NCBI RefSeq assembly: GCF_002095395.1
Contig: NZ_MJEI01000088.1
Coordinates: 23,435 to 87,434, forward strand
DNA: 64,000 bases
From: Williamsia sp. 1135
GTDB lineage: Bacteria > Actinomycetota > Actinomycetes > Mycobacteriales > Mycobacteriaceae
Reading direction: 5' to 3'
In this document: one piece after another, positions 25,386-33,453 of the stretch
How the letters are laid out: each line of letters starts with the position of its first letter
Numbering within the stretch: the first letter of the stretch is position 1
Program-made: the position numbers and the translations under genes
Notes under the pieces: model-generated
The model's database searches: none
Seen by the model: only the letters and a program-made list of their open reading frames with translations
Told to the model about the DNA's origin: nothing

Positions 25386-27089
25386 TCAGCCTGCCAGTTG
25401 GTCGGCCGACGCGGCGGAATGACGGGGCGGCCGCATCACGCCGTGGTCGATGTGCACCACGCGGTCGGCGAATCGCGCCACCTGGCGGTCGTGGGTGATG
25501 AGGATCGTCGTCCGTGACCCGACCGCGCGCCGGATGTCTGTCATCAACGCGAGGACGGTGTCGCGGTCGAGACCGGTCGTCGGCTCGTCGAGAACGAGTA
25601 TCGGGGTGTCCCGCACGAGCGCGCGAGCGAGCGCGATCCGCTGCTGTTGACCACCCGATAGCGCGGTGCCGTACGCCCCGAGGACGGTGTCGTAACCGAT
25701 GGGCAATTCGGTGATGAACTCATGGGCGCCTGCGGACCTGGCCGCGGCGATCACCGCGGCCAGGTCGGCGTCGGGACGCCCGTGCCGGATGTTCTCGGTG
25801 ACGGTCTCGGTGAAGATGGCGGGTTGCTGAGGGAGCAACCCGACGCGAGCTCGTATGTCTTCCGCCGACATGTCGCTGATGTCGTGGTCGCCGAGTGTGA
25901 TGGTGCCTCCCACAGGATCGAGGAAGGCCACCAGAAGTGCTGCCAAAGTGGATTTCCCGGCACCACTGCGTCCGGTCACCGCGACGATTTCGCCGGGCGC
26001 GACCCTCAGGTCGAGCCCACACAACACTGCCCGGTCGGAGCCCGGGTACCGGGCGAACACGTTGGTCAACTCGACGCCGGCGGGGCCACGGGGTGCAGGG
26101 GCCTTCGGGTGAGGCGGCCCAGGTCGCGCGACGGGGACGTCGAGTACGTCGGTGATGCGGTCTCCAGCGGCGGTGGCCGCAGTGGTCGACATCGCCAGAT
26201 CGGCCACCTGCCGGATCTGTGGGTACAGGTAGCCGATGTAACCGGTCATGGCGATGAGACCGCCGGTGGTGAGTCGTCCGCGCGCGATCTCCCACACGCC
26301 GACCGCAATGATCGCGAGCAGGCACAGTAATTCGACCATCTTGGTGAGCTGCCGAAATCCCGTGGAGATGGCGAGTTCTGTCATTCGGGCCCGGCGCCAG
26401 CGGGTCCCCAGTGCGTCGAGCCGGTGGCGGTGTCGCACCGCCTGATTGTCGGCGATGATCACGTCGGCGTTGGACAGCCCTTCCGAGACCTCGGCATTGA
26501 GCAATCCGTTGACCTGCCGCTCGATACGCGACACGCGACGCAGCGGATCGCTGCATCGGTGCAGTACCAGGCCGACCAACGGGACCAGGATGAACGCGAC
26601 GGCGGCCAGCTCCCAGCGCACCGCGAAGGCCGCAACCGCGAAGACGACTGCGCTGATCGCGGCAACGACCCCCGTGATCAGCCCGGACGAAACGAGGTGC
26701 TCGACAGACTCGACATCGCCGATGTGCCGTGCGATGAGGTCTCCGGGCCCGAAATCGCTGCGGGCGATACGCGGCATCCGATAAACGTGTTCGTAGAGCT
26801 GATTTCGTAGGCGCTGGATGAGTCGTTCGGTCACGGTGGCACTGAGCAACGTGCCACCTGCCCCGGCCAGTCCACCGACGAGCGCGATGACGATCCACAA
26901 CACGGCAGGGGCGGGCAGCGCGCCCAGATCGCCGTGGCTCAGGGCGTGATCGACGATGTGGGCGAAGATCGCGATGGTCAGCAGATCTGCGCACGTCGAG
27001 ACCAACAGCAGGCCGATCGCGGGGATCAGCAACCAGCGGGTTCGGCCGAGCAATGGGAAGAACCGGCGGAACAGCGTGACGACGTGCAT
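25386..27089 (-). CDS. ABC exporter, fused membrane and ATPase domains
   Basis: 567-residue half-transporter of the type-I exporter (ABCB/CydCD-like) class. Six membrane helices occupy residues 1-300; the ATPase follows with Walker A TGRSGAGKSTLAALL, signature TALSGGQQQRIALARAL, Walker B ILVLDEPTTGLDRD and H-loop ILITHDRQ. No peptidase C39 domain is present. It is preceded by a 37-residue Gln/Asn-rich peptide gene and a strong hairpin, and followed closely by ramB. Cargo is unknown; peptide or lipid export is possible. Confidence 0.92.
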   Translation of the reverse strand: MHVVTLFRRFFPLLGRTRWLLIPAIGLLLVSTCADLLTIAIFAHIVDHALSHGDLGALPAPAVLWIVIALVGGLAGAGGTLLSATVTERLIQRLRNQLYEHVYRMPRIARSDFGPGDLIARHIGDVESVEHLVSSGLITGVVAAISAVVFAVAAFAVRWELAAVAFILVPLVGLVLHRCSDPLRRVSRIERQVNGLLNAEVSEGLSNADVIIADNQAVRHRHRLDALGTRWRRARMTELAISTGFRQLTKMVELLCLLAIIAVGVWEIARGRLTTGGLIAMTGYIGYLYPQIRQVADLAMSTTAATAAGDRITDVLDVPVARPGPPHPKAPAPRGPAGVELTNVFARYPGSDRAVLCGLDLRVAPGEIVAVTGRSGAGKSTLAALLVAFLDPVGGTITLGDHDISDMSAEDIRARVGLLPQQPAIFTETVTENIRHGRPDADLAAVIAAARSAGAHEFITELPIGYDTVLGAYGTALSGGQQQRIALARALVRDTPILVLDEPTTGLDRDTVLALMTDIRRAVGSRTTILITHDRQVARFADRVVHIDHGVMRPPRHSAASADQLAG

Positions 27090-27122
27090 GGCTGGTGGCC
27101 CCTTCCGTGAAGTCTGGCCGCA

Positions 27123-27159
27123 CCTGTGACGCCCGGCGTGGGGTTCCGGGCGTCACAGG
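27123..27159 (-). terminator. 14-bp perfect hairpin between small peptide gene and ABC exporter
   Basis: CCTGTGACGCCCGG (27123-27136) pairs perfectly with 27146-27159 around a nine-base loop. It lies 18 bases after the peptide stop and 34 bases before the exporter start. With no T-tract it may be a partial terminator, an mRNA-stabilising processing hairpin, or an attenuator. Confidence 0.8.
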
Positions 27160-27176
27160 CTGGGTGCGTCAGCTGG

Positions 27177-27290
27177 TCAGCGACGGTTGTTCTGCTGTTG
27201 CTGCGGCTGGCGGTTCTGATTCTGGTTTTGGTACTGCTGGCGATTCTGCTGCGGTGCGAGCCACGGGAAGAACTGATAGAGCCAATTCAT
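27177..27290 (-). CDS. 37-residue Gln/Asn-rich peptide upstream of ABC exporter
   Basis: Tiny gene starting at ATG 27290, preceded by AAAGGAA at six-base spacing. The peptide has two parts: a hydrophobic aromatic head MNWLYQFFPWLAP, then a tail made almost only of Gln (13), Asn (7) and Arg (4), with one Tyr and one further Pro, ending RR. No homologue is recognised. It sits at the head of a possible peptide-exporter-ramB transcription unit. It could be an exported or signalling peptide, or a leader peptide whose Gln codons sense charged tRNA ahead of the hairpin. The opposite strand reads as a Leu-rich hydrophobic stretch but lacks a start signal. Confidence 0.6.
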   Translation of the reverse strand: MNWLYQFFPWLAPQQNRQQYQNQNQNRQPQQQQNNRR

Positions 27291-27513
27291 GCGGGTTCCT
27301 TTCATCGCGTCGGTCGCTTGATGGATTGGGCGAACCGACTCCGTTGCCGCCGAACATTTCTCGGCGACAAGAGCGAAGTTATGAGCACATTCTTGGGTCC
27401 CGCTTCGCGAACCATCTGATGTCGCTGGCCGTCACGGCCACCTGCGCTGATTCGACGACGCCGCAGCGCACGGGCCGATTCGGTCGGTGAGCCGCGGTGT
27501 CTACGCTGTGGGG

Positions 27514-28230
27514 ATGCTGCGCGAGCGGGTGGGTGTCCCGGTGATCATCTTGGCGACCTGTGGCCTGTTGACCAGTGCGTGTGGCGGCAACGCCGACCCG
27601 GCGCCGTCGTCCGCGTCGCAGTCCGGACCGTTCACGCCCGCGAGCGCCCTGTTGCCTGCCCGTGAGTTTCCTGCCGGTTATCAGCGGGCCGAACTCGGCG
27701 TCGTCGACCTGCGAGACCAGAATGCGGCTGCCCTGGCGGCGGCGTCCACCGCACAGTTCGATCCGCCGCAATGCCGCCCGACCGCGGACGCGACGCTGAA
27801 CGAGCAGCTCGATCCCTCGAACGCCGCGGTGACGGCGTGGCAGTCGTCGTCGGGCAACAGCATAATCGAGCTGGTCACGACCGTGCCGCGGGACATCGAT
27901 GCCGATATCCGTGCCAATACGGGTGAGTGCGCCCGGGTGACGATCACGGTCACGACCGGCAGCACAGCCGGCGCCGGCGTGGTCACCGAGAACCAGCGCC
28001 TCACTCCTCCGCCGCTACCGACGTCCCTGTCGTTGTTGGTCAAGTCGGTTGCCACGACCACCTACCCCGGCGGCAAGACGGCGGTGGCACAGACGCTCGC
28101 CGGGTATGCGGTGGTCGACGGGGTCACCGTCCAGCTGGTGGCGGTCTCGACCCAGGACGCCATGACGGACGCGAAGTTCGCGGAGTTGTTCACCCGTGCA
28201 GTGACCCGGGTCGCCGGGTCCGTCGGCTAG
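27514..28230 (+). CDS. Secreted lipoprotein, PknH-sensor-like
   Basis: 238-residue lipoprotein: n-region MLRERVGVP, hydrophobic core, lipobox LTSAC (Cys19-20 region), then a low-complexity linker (DPAPSSASQSGPFTP). The mature domain with three further Cys residues (PPQCRPT, TGECARV) and alternating strands resembles the PknH extracellular sensor-like/DUF5642 type found in mycolata; this match is from general pattern only. ATG at 27514 gives a proper signal peptide; GTG/ATG starts upstream would add a hydrophilic extension. A GCCCCCGCGGGGGC palindrome follows about 105 bases later. Ligand and role are unknown. Confidence 0.78.
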   Translation: MLRERVGVPVIILATCGLLTSACGGNADPAPSSASQSGPFTPASALLPAREFPAGYQRAELGVVDLRDQNAAALAAASTAQFDPPQCRPTADATLNEQLDPSNAAVTAWQSSSGNSIIELVTTVPRDIDADIRANTGECARVTITVTTGSTAGAGVVTENQRLTPPPLPTSLSLLVKSVATTTYPGGKTAVAQTLAGYAVVDGVTVQLVAVSTQDAMTDAKFAELFTRAVTRVAGSVG

Positions 28231-28283
28231 CGACGCCATCGTCCGTTCGGGCGGCTCGAGGGCCACCCGTCGGATTGTCTGAT

Positions 28284-28299
28284 TGTGATCGTGGACACA
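28284..28299. promoter_or_regulatory. CRP/GlxR-like site
   Basis: TGTGATCGTGGACACA matches TGTGAnnnnnnTCACA except at one position. The aceA gene is a known GlxR target in C. glutamicum, but the site is about 365 bases from the start codon. Confidence 0.35.
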
Positions 28300-28336
28300 C
28301 GGTGCGTCTGTTTCGGGCAGTCGTCCGCTGATGGTC

Positions 28337-28350
28337 GCCCCCGCGGGGGC
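28337..28350. terminator. GC palindrome after lipoprotein gene
   Basis: GCCCCCGCGGGGGC is a perfect 14-base palindrome about 105 bases after the lipoprotein stop. A weak terminator candidate. Confidence 0.35.
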
Positions 28351-28386
28351 TTGGAACAGCCCCTCTGAGCCGGTCGGCAAACATGC

Positions 28387-28411
28387 AGTACGCGCGTACT
28401 TTTTGCGTACT
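28387..28411. promoter_or_regulatory. GTACGC palindrome plus third half-site upstream of aceA
   Basis: AGTACGCGCGTACT is a perfect 14-base palindrome; GCGTACT recurs 11 bases downstream. This looks like a three-half-site operator for an unidentified regulator. Confidence 0.45.
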
Positions 28412-28448
28412 CGTCAGTAAGAAAATCGAAGTGGTTTTACAGACGAAT

Positions 28449-28460
28449 CTTTGCAAACTT
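28449..28460. promoter_or_regulatory. RamB-type operator
   Basis: CTTTGCAAACTT is the reverse complement of AAGTTTGCAAAG, close to the published RamB consensus (AAAGTTTGCAAA-like). A RamB gene lies about 4 kb away and aceA is its classic target. Confidence 0.65.
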
Positions 28461-28663
28461 CGCAACGGGGCCATGAAAACTAGCCCGAATTCACACTCGC
28501 GACGTGTGGACCTGCGGGTTTGTGTGTGGCACCCTCAGTACAGGCACCGCCTAGCCGGAGTGAAGAAATTGCTAATTCGCACCGATATGGCTCGGCCCCG
28601 CTTCAGCACCTCGGGAGCAGGGCGGCCACACAGCACAGGCTCAACGAATATGGAGCGCGAGAT

Positions 28664-29959
28664 ATGAGCACCGTCGGAAAACCACGTACCGCAGCCGAGA
28701 TCCAGCAGGATTGGGACACCAACCCCCGCTGGAAGGGCATCACCCGCGACTACAGCGCAGAGTCGGTCGCCAACCTGCAGGGCAGCGTTGTCGAGGAGCA
28801 GACCCTCGCCCGCCGCGGCGCAGAAATCCTCTGGGAGGGCGTCAACGCCGGAGACGGCAGCTACATCAACGCACTCGGCGCACTCACCGGTAACCAGGCC
28901 GTGCAGCAGGTCCGCGCCGGACTGAAGGCCGTGTACCTCTCCGGCTGGCAGGTCGCCGGCGATGCGAACCTCTCGGGCCACACCTACCCGGACCAGTCGC
29001 TGTACCCCGCGAACTCCGTTCCTTCGGTGGTCCGTCGCATCAACAACGCGCTCCTGCGCGCCGACGAGATCGCCCGCGTCGAGGGTGACGACACCGTCGA
29101 CAACTGGGTTGTGCCGATCGTGGCCGACGGCGAAGCCGGCTTCGGTGGCGCCCTGAACGTCTACGAACTGCAGAAGGCCATGATCGCAGCCGGTGCCGCA
29201 GGCACCCACTGGGAAGATCAGCTCGCCTCGGAGAAGAAGTGCGGCCACCTCGGTGGCAAGGTGCTCATCCCCACCCAGCAGCACATCCGCACCCTGAGCT
29301 CGGCTCGCCTGGCCGCCGACGTCGCAAACGTGCCGACCGTCGTCATCGCCCGTACCGACGCCGAAGCCGCCACCCTGATCACCTCCGACGTCGACGACCG
29401 TGACAAGCAGTTCGTCACCGGCGAGCGCACCGCCGAGGGCTACTACCACGTGAAGAACGGCATCGAGCCCTGCATCGCTCGCGCCAAGTCCTACGCGCCG
29501 TACGCCGACATGATCTGGATGGAGACCGGCACCCCCGATCTCGAGCTGGCCCGCAAGTTCGCCGAGGCCGTCAAGAGCGAGTTCCCCGACCAGCTGCTCT
29601 CGTACAACTGCAGCCCGTCGTTCAACTGGAGCAAGCACCTCGATGATTCCACCATCGCCAAGTTCCAGAACGAGCTCGGCGCAATGGGATTCACCTTCCA
29701 GTTCATCACCCTGGCCGGCTTCCACTCACTCAACTACGGCATGTTCGACCTTGCTTGGGGCTACGCCCGCGAGCAGATGACGGCATTCGTCGACCTGCAG
29801 AACCGCGAGTTCAAGGCAGCCGACGAGCGCGGCTTCACCGCCGTCAAGCACCAGCGTGAGGTCGGCGCAGGCTACTTCGACAACATCGCCACCACGGTCG
29901 ACCCGACCAGCAGCACCACGTCGCTGGCCGGTTCCACCGAAGAGGGCCAATTCCACTAA
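28664..29959 (+). CDS. aceA: Isocitrate lyase
   Basis: First enzyme of the glyoxylate shunt, splitting isocitrate to succinate and glyoxylate so that acetate and fatty acids can feed gluconeogenesis. 431 residues, typical of the actinobacterial ICL1 type. The active-site signature KKCGHLGGK carries the catalytic Cys; metal-binding residues are in [10 protein letters not shown] and [23 protein letters not shown] is also conserved. ATG at 28664 follows GGAG (28652-28655). Codon use is strongly biased to C-ending codons, suggesting high expression. It is orthologous in position to Rv0467. A hairpin follows the stop. Confidence 0.97.
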   Translation: MSTVGKPRTAAEIQQDWDTNPRWKGITRDYSAESVANLQGSVVEEQTLARRGAEILWEGVNAGDGSYINALGALTGNQAVQQVRAGLKAVYLSGWQVAGDANLSGHTYPDQSLYPANSVPSVVRRINNALLRADEIARVEGDDTVDNWVVPIVADGEAGFGGALNVYELQKAMIAAGAAGTHWEDQLASEKKCGHLGGKVLIPTQQHIRTLSSARLAADVANVPTVVIARTDAEAATLITSDVDDRDKQFVTGERTAEGYYHVKNGIEPCIARAKSYAPYADMIWMETGTPDLELARKFAEAVKSEFPDQLLSYNCSPSFNWSKHLDDSTIAKFQNELGAMGFTFQFITLAGFHSLNYGMFDLAWGYAREQMTAFVDLQNREFKAADERGFTAVKHQREVGAGYFDNIATTVDPTSSTTSLAGSTEEGQFH

Positions 29960-29994
29960 GCTGGAACCCCTCTCGGGAACTTTAGCGAACTAGT

Positions 29995-30028
29995 CAGGCG
30001 GTCCGCGACTACCGTTGCGGGCCGCCTG
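29995..30028 (+). terminator. Hairpin after aceA
   Basis: CAGGCGG-CCGC (29995-30006) pairs with GCGG-CCGCCTG (30017-30028) around a ten-base loop, 35 bases after the aceA stop. No T-tract. Confidence 0.65.
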
Positions 30029-30104
30029 CTGGTATCCGGGTGAACTCTGGGCGTACCCCACAAGGGTTACCCTCTTCATCACCTTTTCGTGTTGGTCACT
30101 CTTA

Positions 30105-30134
30105 GTTCAGAGATTCTCTTCTTTGTTCAAAGAT
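30105..30134. promoter_or_regulatory. Direct repeats upstream of fadB2
   Basis: GTTCAGAGAT (30105-30114) and GTTCAAAGAT (30125-30134) are direct repeats exactly 20 bases apart. The second forms CTTTG-TT-CAAAG with its left flank, slightly RamB-like. This is a candidate regulator site in an AT-richer leader. Confidence 0.4.
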
Positions 30135-30162
30135 GTTGTGCTCGTTGTTTTTAGGAGCTTTT

Positions 30163-31056
30163 GTGAGCGAGAAGATTTCACGGGTCGGCATAATCGGTGC
30201 CGGTCAGATGGGCGCAGGCATTGCCGAAGTCTGTGCCCGGGCGCACGCCGACGTGTTGGTGTACGAGACGACCCGTGAGTTGGCAGCCGCTGGACGGTCC
30301 CGCATCCTGCGCTCCCTCGATCGCGGTGTGAGTAGCGGAAAACTCACCGAACGTGAGCGGGAACAGGCATCGTGGCGGCTGCGTTTCACCTCCGATCTGG
30401 GCGATTTCGCTGACCGGCAGATGGTGTGTGAGGCGGTGGTCGAAGACGAGGCCGTCAAGACCGAGATCTTCAAACAGCTCGACAAGGTGGTCACGGACCC
30501 CAATGCCGTGCTTGCTTCCAACACGTCTTCGATCCCGATCATGAAGTTGGGCATGGCAACCGCCAACGCTCATCGCGTCGTCGGTATGCACTTCTTCAAC
30601 CCGGTGCCGGTACTGCCGCTCGTTGAATTGGTCACCACGCTGATGACCTCCGACGACGTCACCACGCGCGCCGAGGCCTTCGCCCGCGACATCCTCGGCA
30701 AGCAGGTCGTCCGATCGTCGGACCGCTCCGGATTCGTCGTCAACGCTTTGCTGGTGCCCTACCTTCTCTCGGCGATCCGCATGGTGGAGAGCGGTTTTGC
30801 CACCGTCGAAGACATCGACAAGGCGATGGTGCTCGGTTGCGCGCACCCCATGGGCCCGCTCAAGCTCAGCGACCTCGTCGGCCTCGACACCGTGAAGGCG
30901 ATCGCCGACAAGATGTACGAAGAGTTCAAAGAACCGCTCTACTCTCCGCCGCCCCTACTGCTGCGCATGGTCGAGGCCGGTCGGCTGGGCAAGAAAGCCG
31001 GACACGGTTTCTACGTGTACGCGGACAGCCCGGCGAAGACCGGCGCAGGAAGATAA
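30163..31056 (+). CDS. fadB2: 3-hydroxybutyryl-CoA dehydrogenase
   Basis: NAD(P)-dependent 3-hydroxyacyl-CoA dehydrogenase, 297 residues, oxidising short-chain 3-hydroxyacyl-CoA in beta-oxidation or working in reverse. Rossmann motif VGIIGAGQMGAGIAEVCA, catalytic region ASNTSSIPI, RVVGMHFFNPVPVLPLVE and the C-terminal helical domain (GFATVEDIDKAMVLGCAHPMGPLKLSDLVGLDT; HPMGPL motif) are intact. GTG at 30163 was chosen because AGGAG (30153-30157) is ideally placed and homologues start there. By position it is Rv0468. The MetE-like gene starts 13 bases downstream, so both are probably co-transcribed. Confidence 0.95.
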   Translation: MSEKISRVGIIGAGQMGAGIAEVCARAHADVLVYETTRELAAAGRSRILRSLDRGVSSGKLTEREREQASWRLRFTSDLGDFADRQMVCEAVVEDEAVKTEIFKQLDKVVTDPNAVLASNTSSIPIMKLGMATANAHRVVGMHFFNPVPVLPLVELVTTLMTSDDVTTRAEAFARDILGKQVVRSSDRSGFVVNALLVPYLLSAIRMVESGFATVEDIDKAMVLGCAHPMGPLKLSDLVGLDTVKAIADKMYEEFKEPLYSPPPLLLRMVEAGRLGKKAGHGFYVYADSPAKTGAGR

Positions 31057-31069
31057 GCCGGGCGAGGCC

Positions 31070-33373
31070 ATGACCGGCCAGGAGGAGACGATCGAATACG
31101 GGTCCTCGATCCTGGGGTATCCGCGCATCGGCGCCCGGCGAGAACTCAAGCGCGCGCTCGAAAAGTACTGGCATCTCGGTGGTTCGGTGGGCGATCTGAT
31201 CGCCGTCGGGCGGCACCTGCAGGACGACATGTGGCAGGAACTCGCCGCGACAGGACTCGAACAGGTGCCGGGCAACACCTTCTCGTTCTACGATCACGTA
31301 CTCGACAACGCGCTGATGTTCGCTGCTCTACCGAGGCGATTTGCGGCGCTCGAGCCCGAACTCCACCCGTTGGACTTCTACTTCATGTTGGCACGCGGGA
31401 AGGCCGACTTTCCGCCCCTGGAGTTGGTGAAGTTCTTCGGCACCAACTATCACTACCGGCAGCCCGAGATCGACCCGGATACCACCTTCTCGCTGCACGC
31501 CGAATCGTTGCTGGCCGAGCACGCCCGGGCCAAGCAACAGGGCATCGAGTTGCGGCCGGTGGTCATCGGCCCGATCTCACTCCTGCTGCTGTCGGCGGCT
31601 GCACCTGGTGCGCCCGAAGGCTTCTCGCCGATCGACAAGATCGATGAGCTCATCCCCGCGTATCTGCACCTGTTCAAGGAACTCGCTGCGCAGGGTGCCA
31701 AGTGCGTCCAACTCGACGAACCGGCTTTCACCAGCGACCGGACCGACGAGGAACTGGCGCTGCTCGGGACCGTCTATGACTCGCTGGCCGCCGTCAGTCA
31801 GCGCCCGCGTCTACTCGTCACCGGCCAGTACGGCGATCTCGGTGCGGCGCTTCCGATTCTGGCCGGAACAAAGATCGAGGCGATCGGTCTGGACCTGGTA
31901 TCCGAGCCGATCAGCGCGGCGGGTCTGGCGAAGATCCCTGGACTCGATCGCAAGCGTCTGTACGCGGGTGTCATCAACGGACGCAACGTGTGGAAGGCCG
32001 ACAAGGCGCGCACGCTCGACTATCTGCTCGCCATCAAGGCCGTCATCCCGGATGTGGTCGTGTCGACGTCTTGCAGCCTGCTCCACGTACCGGTGGACCT
32101 ACTCGTCGAATACGACATCCCGGGCGACGTCGCTGACAGGCTCGCGTTCGCCAAGCAGAAGGTCGGCGAGGTCGTGGCGCTCGCGAAAGCCGTCACCCAC
32201 GGGGCCCCCGAACACTGGTCGGATCGCCCCAAGTCGGTGCACTTCAAGATGAAGCACGATGTGCGTCAACGTGTCTCCGCGATCCGTCCGGATCAGCGGG
32301 AGCGGGCACCGTACGAGGTCAGGCGCAAGGCGCAACAGCAGGCTCTGGGGCTGCCGCTGGTGCCGACCTGCACGCTGGGGTCGTTTCCGCAGACCGCGGA
32401 GATCCGCCAGGCCCGGTACGAGTACGGTCAAGGCCGCTTGACCTGGGACGAGTACCGGCACCTGTTGCTCGACGAGATCAAACGCGTGATCGACCTGCAG
32501 GAAGACATCGGACTCGACGTCTTGGTGCACGGTGAGGTCGAGCGCAATGACATGATCGAGTACTTCGCCGAGCTGATGGACGGTTACGCCACAACGCATT
32601 TCGGCTGGGTTCAGGTGTACGGATCACGGTGCGTGCGGCCGCCGATCCTGTACGGCGACATCAAGCGCCAAGGTCCGATGACCGTCGAGTGGATCACTTA
32701 CGCGCAGTCGTTGACCGACAAGCCGGTGAAGGGCATCCTGACCGGCCCGGTGACCATGTTGGCGAGATCCTTCGTCCGCCAGGATCAGCCGTTGTACGAG
32801 ACCGCTGAACAACTGGCGTTGGCGGTTCGCGACGAGGTCGCCGATCTGGAGAGGGCAGGCATCCGGATCATCCAGGTCGATGAGCCGTCCATCCGGGAAC
32901 TGCTGCCACTACGCGAACGGGGCCGGGTCGGGTTCCTCGACTGGGCGGTCAACGCGTTCAAGCTCGCCGTGGGCGGGGCCGAAGCCCAGACGCAGATCCA
33001 TGCACACATCGGGTACTCGAGCATCGCGTCGGTGGTCGAGGCATTCGACGCCCTCGATGCCGACGTGACATCGATCGTGGCGACCCGCTCCATCGGCTGG
33101 GTCCTCGATCAGATCACGAGTTCGGGAACAGCGATCAAGCGCGAGGTCGGGCCGGGGGTATACGAGAGTCGTAGTGCGGCGATTCCTGACATCGACGAGA
33201 TCGATGAGCGCATCCAGCGTGCCGCCGCCGCGATCGATTCGGATCGGCTGTGGGTCAATCCGGATGGCGGCCTCAAGACCAGGCACTACTGGCAGCTCGA
33301 GCCGTCGCTGCGCAACATGGTCGCTGCCGCGCGACGGCAGCGACGTCGGATCGATGCCCGCCCGCCCAGCTGA
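31070..33373 (+). CDS. MetE-like protein lacking the catalytic zinc ligands
   Basis: 767-residue homologue of cobalamin-independent methionine synthase, both domains present (ILGYPRIGARRELKRALE; CTLGSFPQTAEIR). Folate/homocysteine-contact segments are kept: HGEVERNDMIEYF, YGSRCVRPPI, and the Asp in IIQVDEPSIRELLPL. Of the four zinc ligands of E. coli MetE (H641, C643, E665, C726) only the His remains: HAHIGYSS has G648, the ETSR motif reads SIVATRS with V670, and NPDCGLKTR reads NPDGGLKTR with G733. The conserved YDIHSP His is Arg. Methyl transfer by the known mechanism should fail. No cobalamin riboswitch precedes it; it follows fadB2 by 13 bases. Function unknown; automatic annotation as metE would mislead. 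Confidence 0.9.
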   Translation: MTGQEETIEYGSSILGYPRIGARRELKRALEKYWHLGGSVGDLIAVGRHLQDDMWQELAATGLEQVPGNTFSFYDHVLDNALMFAALPRRFAALEPELHPLDFYFMLARGKADFPPLELVKFFGTNYHYRQPEIDPDTTFSLHAESLLAEHARAKQQGIELRPVVIGPISLLLLSAAAPGAPEGFSPIDKIDELIPAYLHLFKELAAQGAKCVQLDEPAFTSDRTDEELALLGTVYDSLAAVSQRPRLLVTGQYGDLGAALPILAGTKIEAIGLDLVSEPISAAGLAKIPGLDRKRLYAGVINGRNVWKADKARTLDYLLAIKAVIPDVVVSTSCSLLHVPVDLLVEYDIPGDVADRLAFAKQKVGEVVALAKAVTHGAPEHWSDRPKSVHFKMKHDVRQRVSAIRPDQRERAPYEVRRKAQQQALGLPLVPTCTLGSFPQTAEIRQARYEYGQGRLTWDEYRHLLLDEIKRVIDLQEDIGLDVLVHGEVERNDMIEYFAELMDGYATTHFGWVQVYGSRCVRPPILYGDIKRQGPMTVEWITYAQSLTDKPVKGILTGPVTMLARSFVRQDQPLYETAEQLALAVRDEVADLERAGIRIIQVDEPSIRELLPLRERGRVGFLDWAVNAFKLAVGGAEAQTQIHAHIGYSSIASVVEAFDALDADVTSIVATRSIGWVLDQITSSGTAIKREVGPGVYESRSAAIPDIDEIDERIQRAAAAIDSDRLWVNPDGGLKTRHYWQLEPSLRNMVAAARRQRRRIDARPPS

Positions 33374-33441
33374 ATTCGCGCCACCTGCGTGCGTACGCGA
33401 CAGGTGCAACAGGCGCGTACGCACCTAGGTGGCGCGAATTC
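33372..33441. terminator. Long bidirectional hairpin between metE-like and ABM genes
   Basis: A 28-pair stem with one 2-base mismatch (33372-33399 with 33414-33441), beginning in the metE-like stop codon, closes a 14-base loop. Arms start and end GAATTCGCGCC/GGCGCGAATTC. It lies at a convergent junction. Confidence 0.85.
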
Positions 33442-33453
33442 GTGGGTCACCCG

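Larger units (their letters stand above)
28231..28663. promoter_or_regulatory. 433-bp regulatory region upstream of aceA
   Basis: No gene was found here. In order: a CRP/GlxR-like TGTGA-6-ACACA (28284-28299), the terminator-like palindrome GCCCCCGCGGGGGC (28337-28350), the palindrome AGTACGCGCGTACT (28387-28400) with a further GCGTACT (28405-28411), and a RamB-like CTTTGCAAACTT (28449-28460). The 5' leader then runs about 200 bases to aceA. Confidence 0.65.

Noticed and set aside
27126..27419. Plus-strand Leu-rich hydrophobic frame overlapping the small peptide gene
   Set aside because: It arises because CAG/CAA complement CTG/TTG; it has no ribosome-binding site, starts inside the hairpin and lacks a plausible promoter.
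31030..31070. Cobalamin riboswitch before the metE-like gene
   Set aside because: Only 13 bases separate it from fadB2, leaving no room for a riboswitch.
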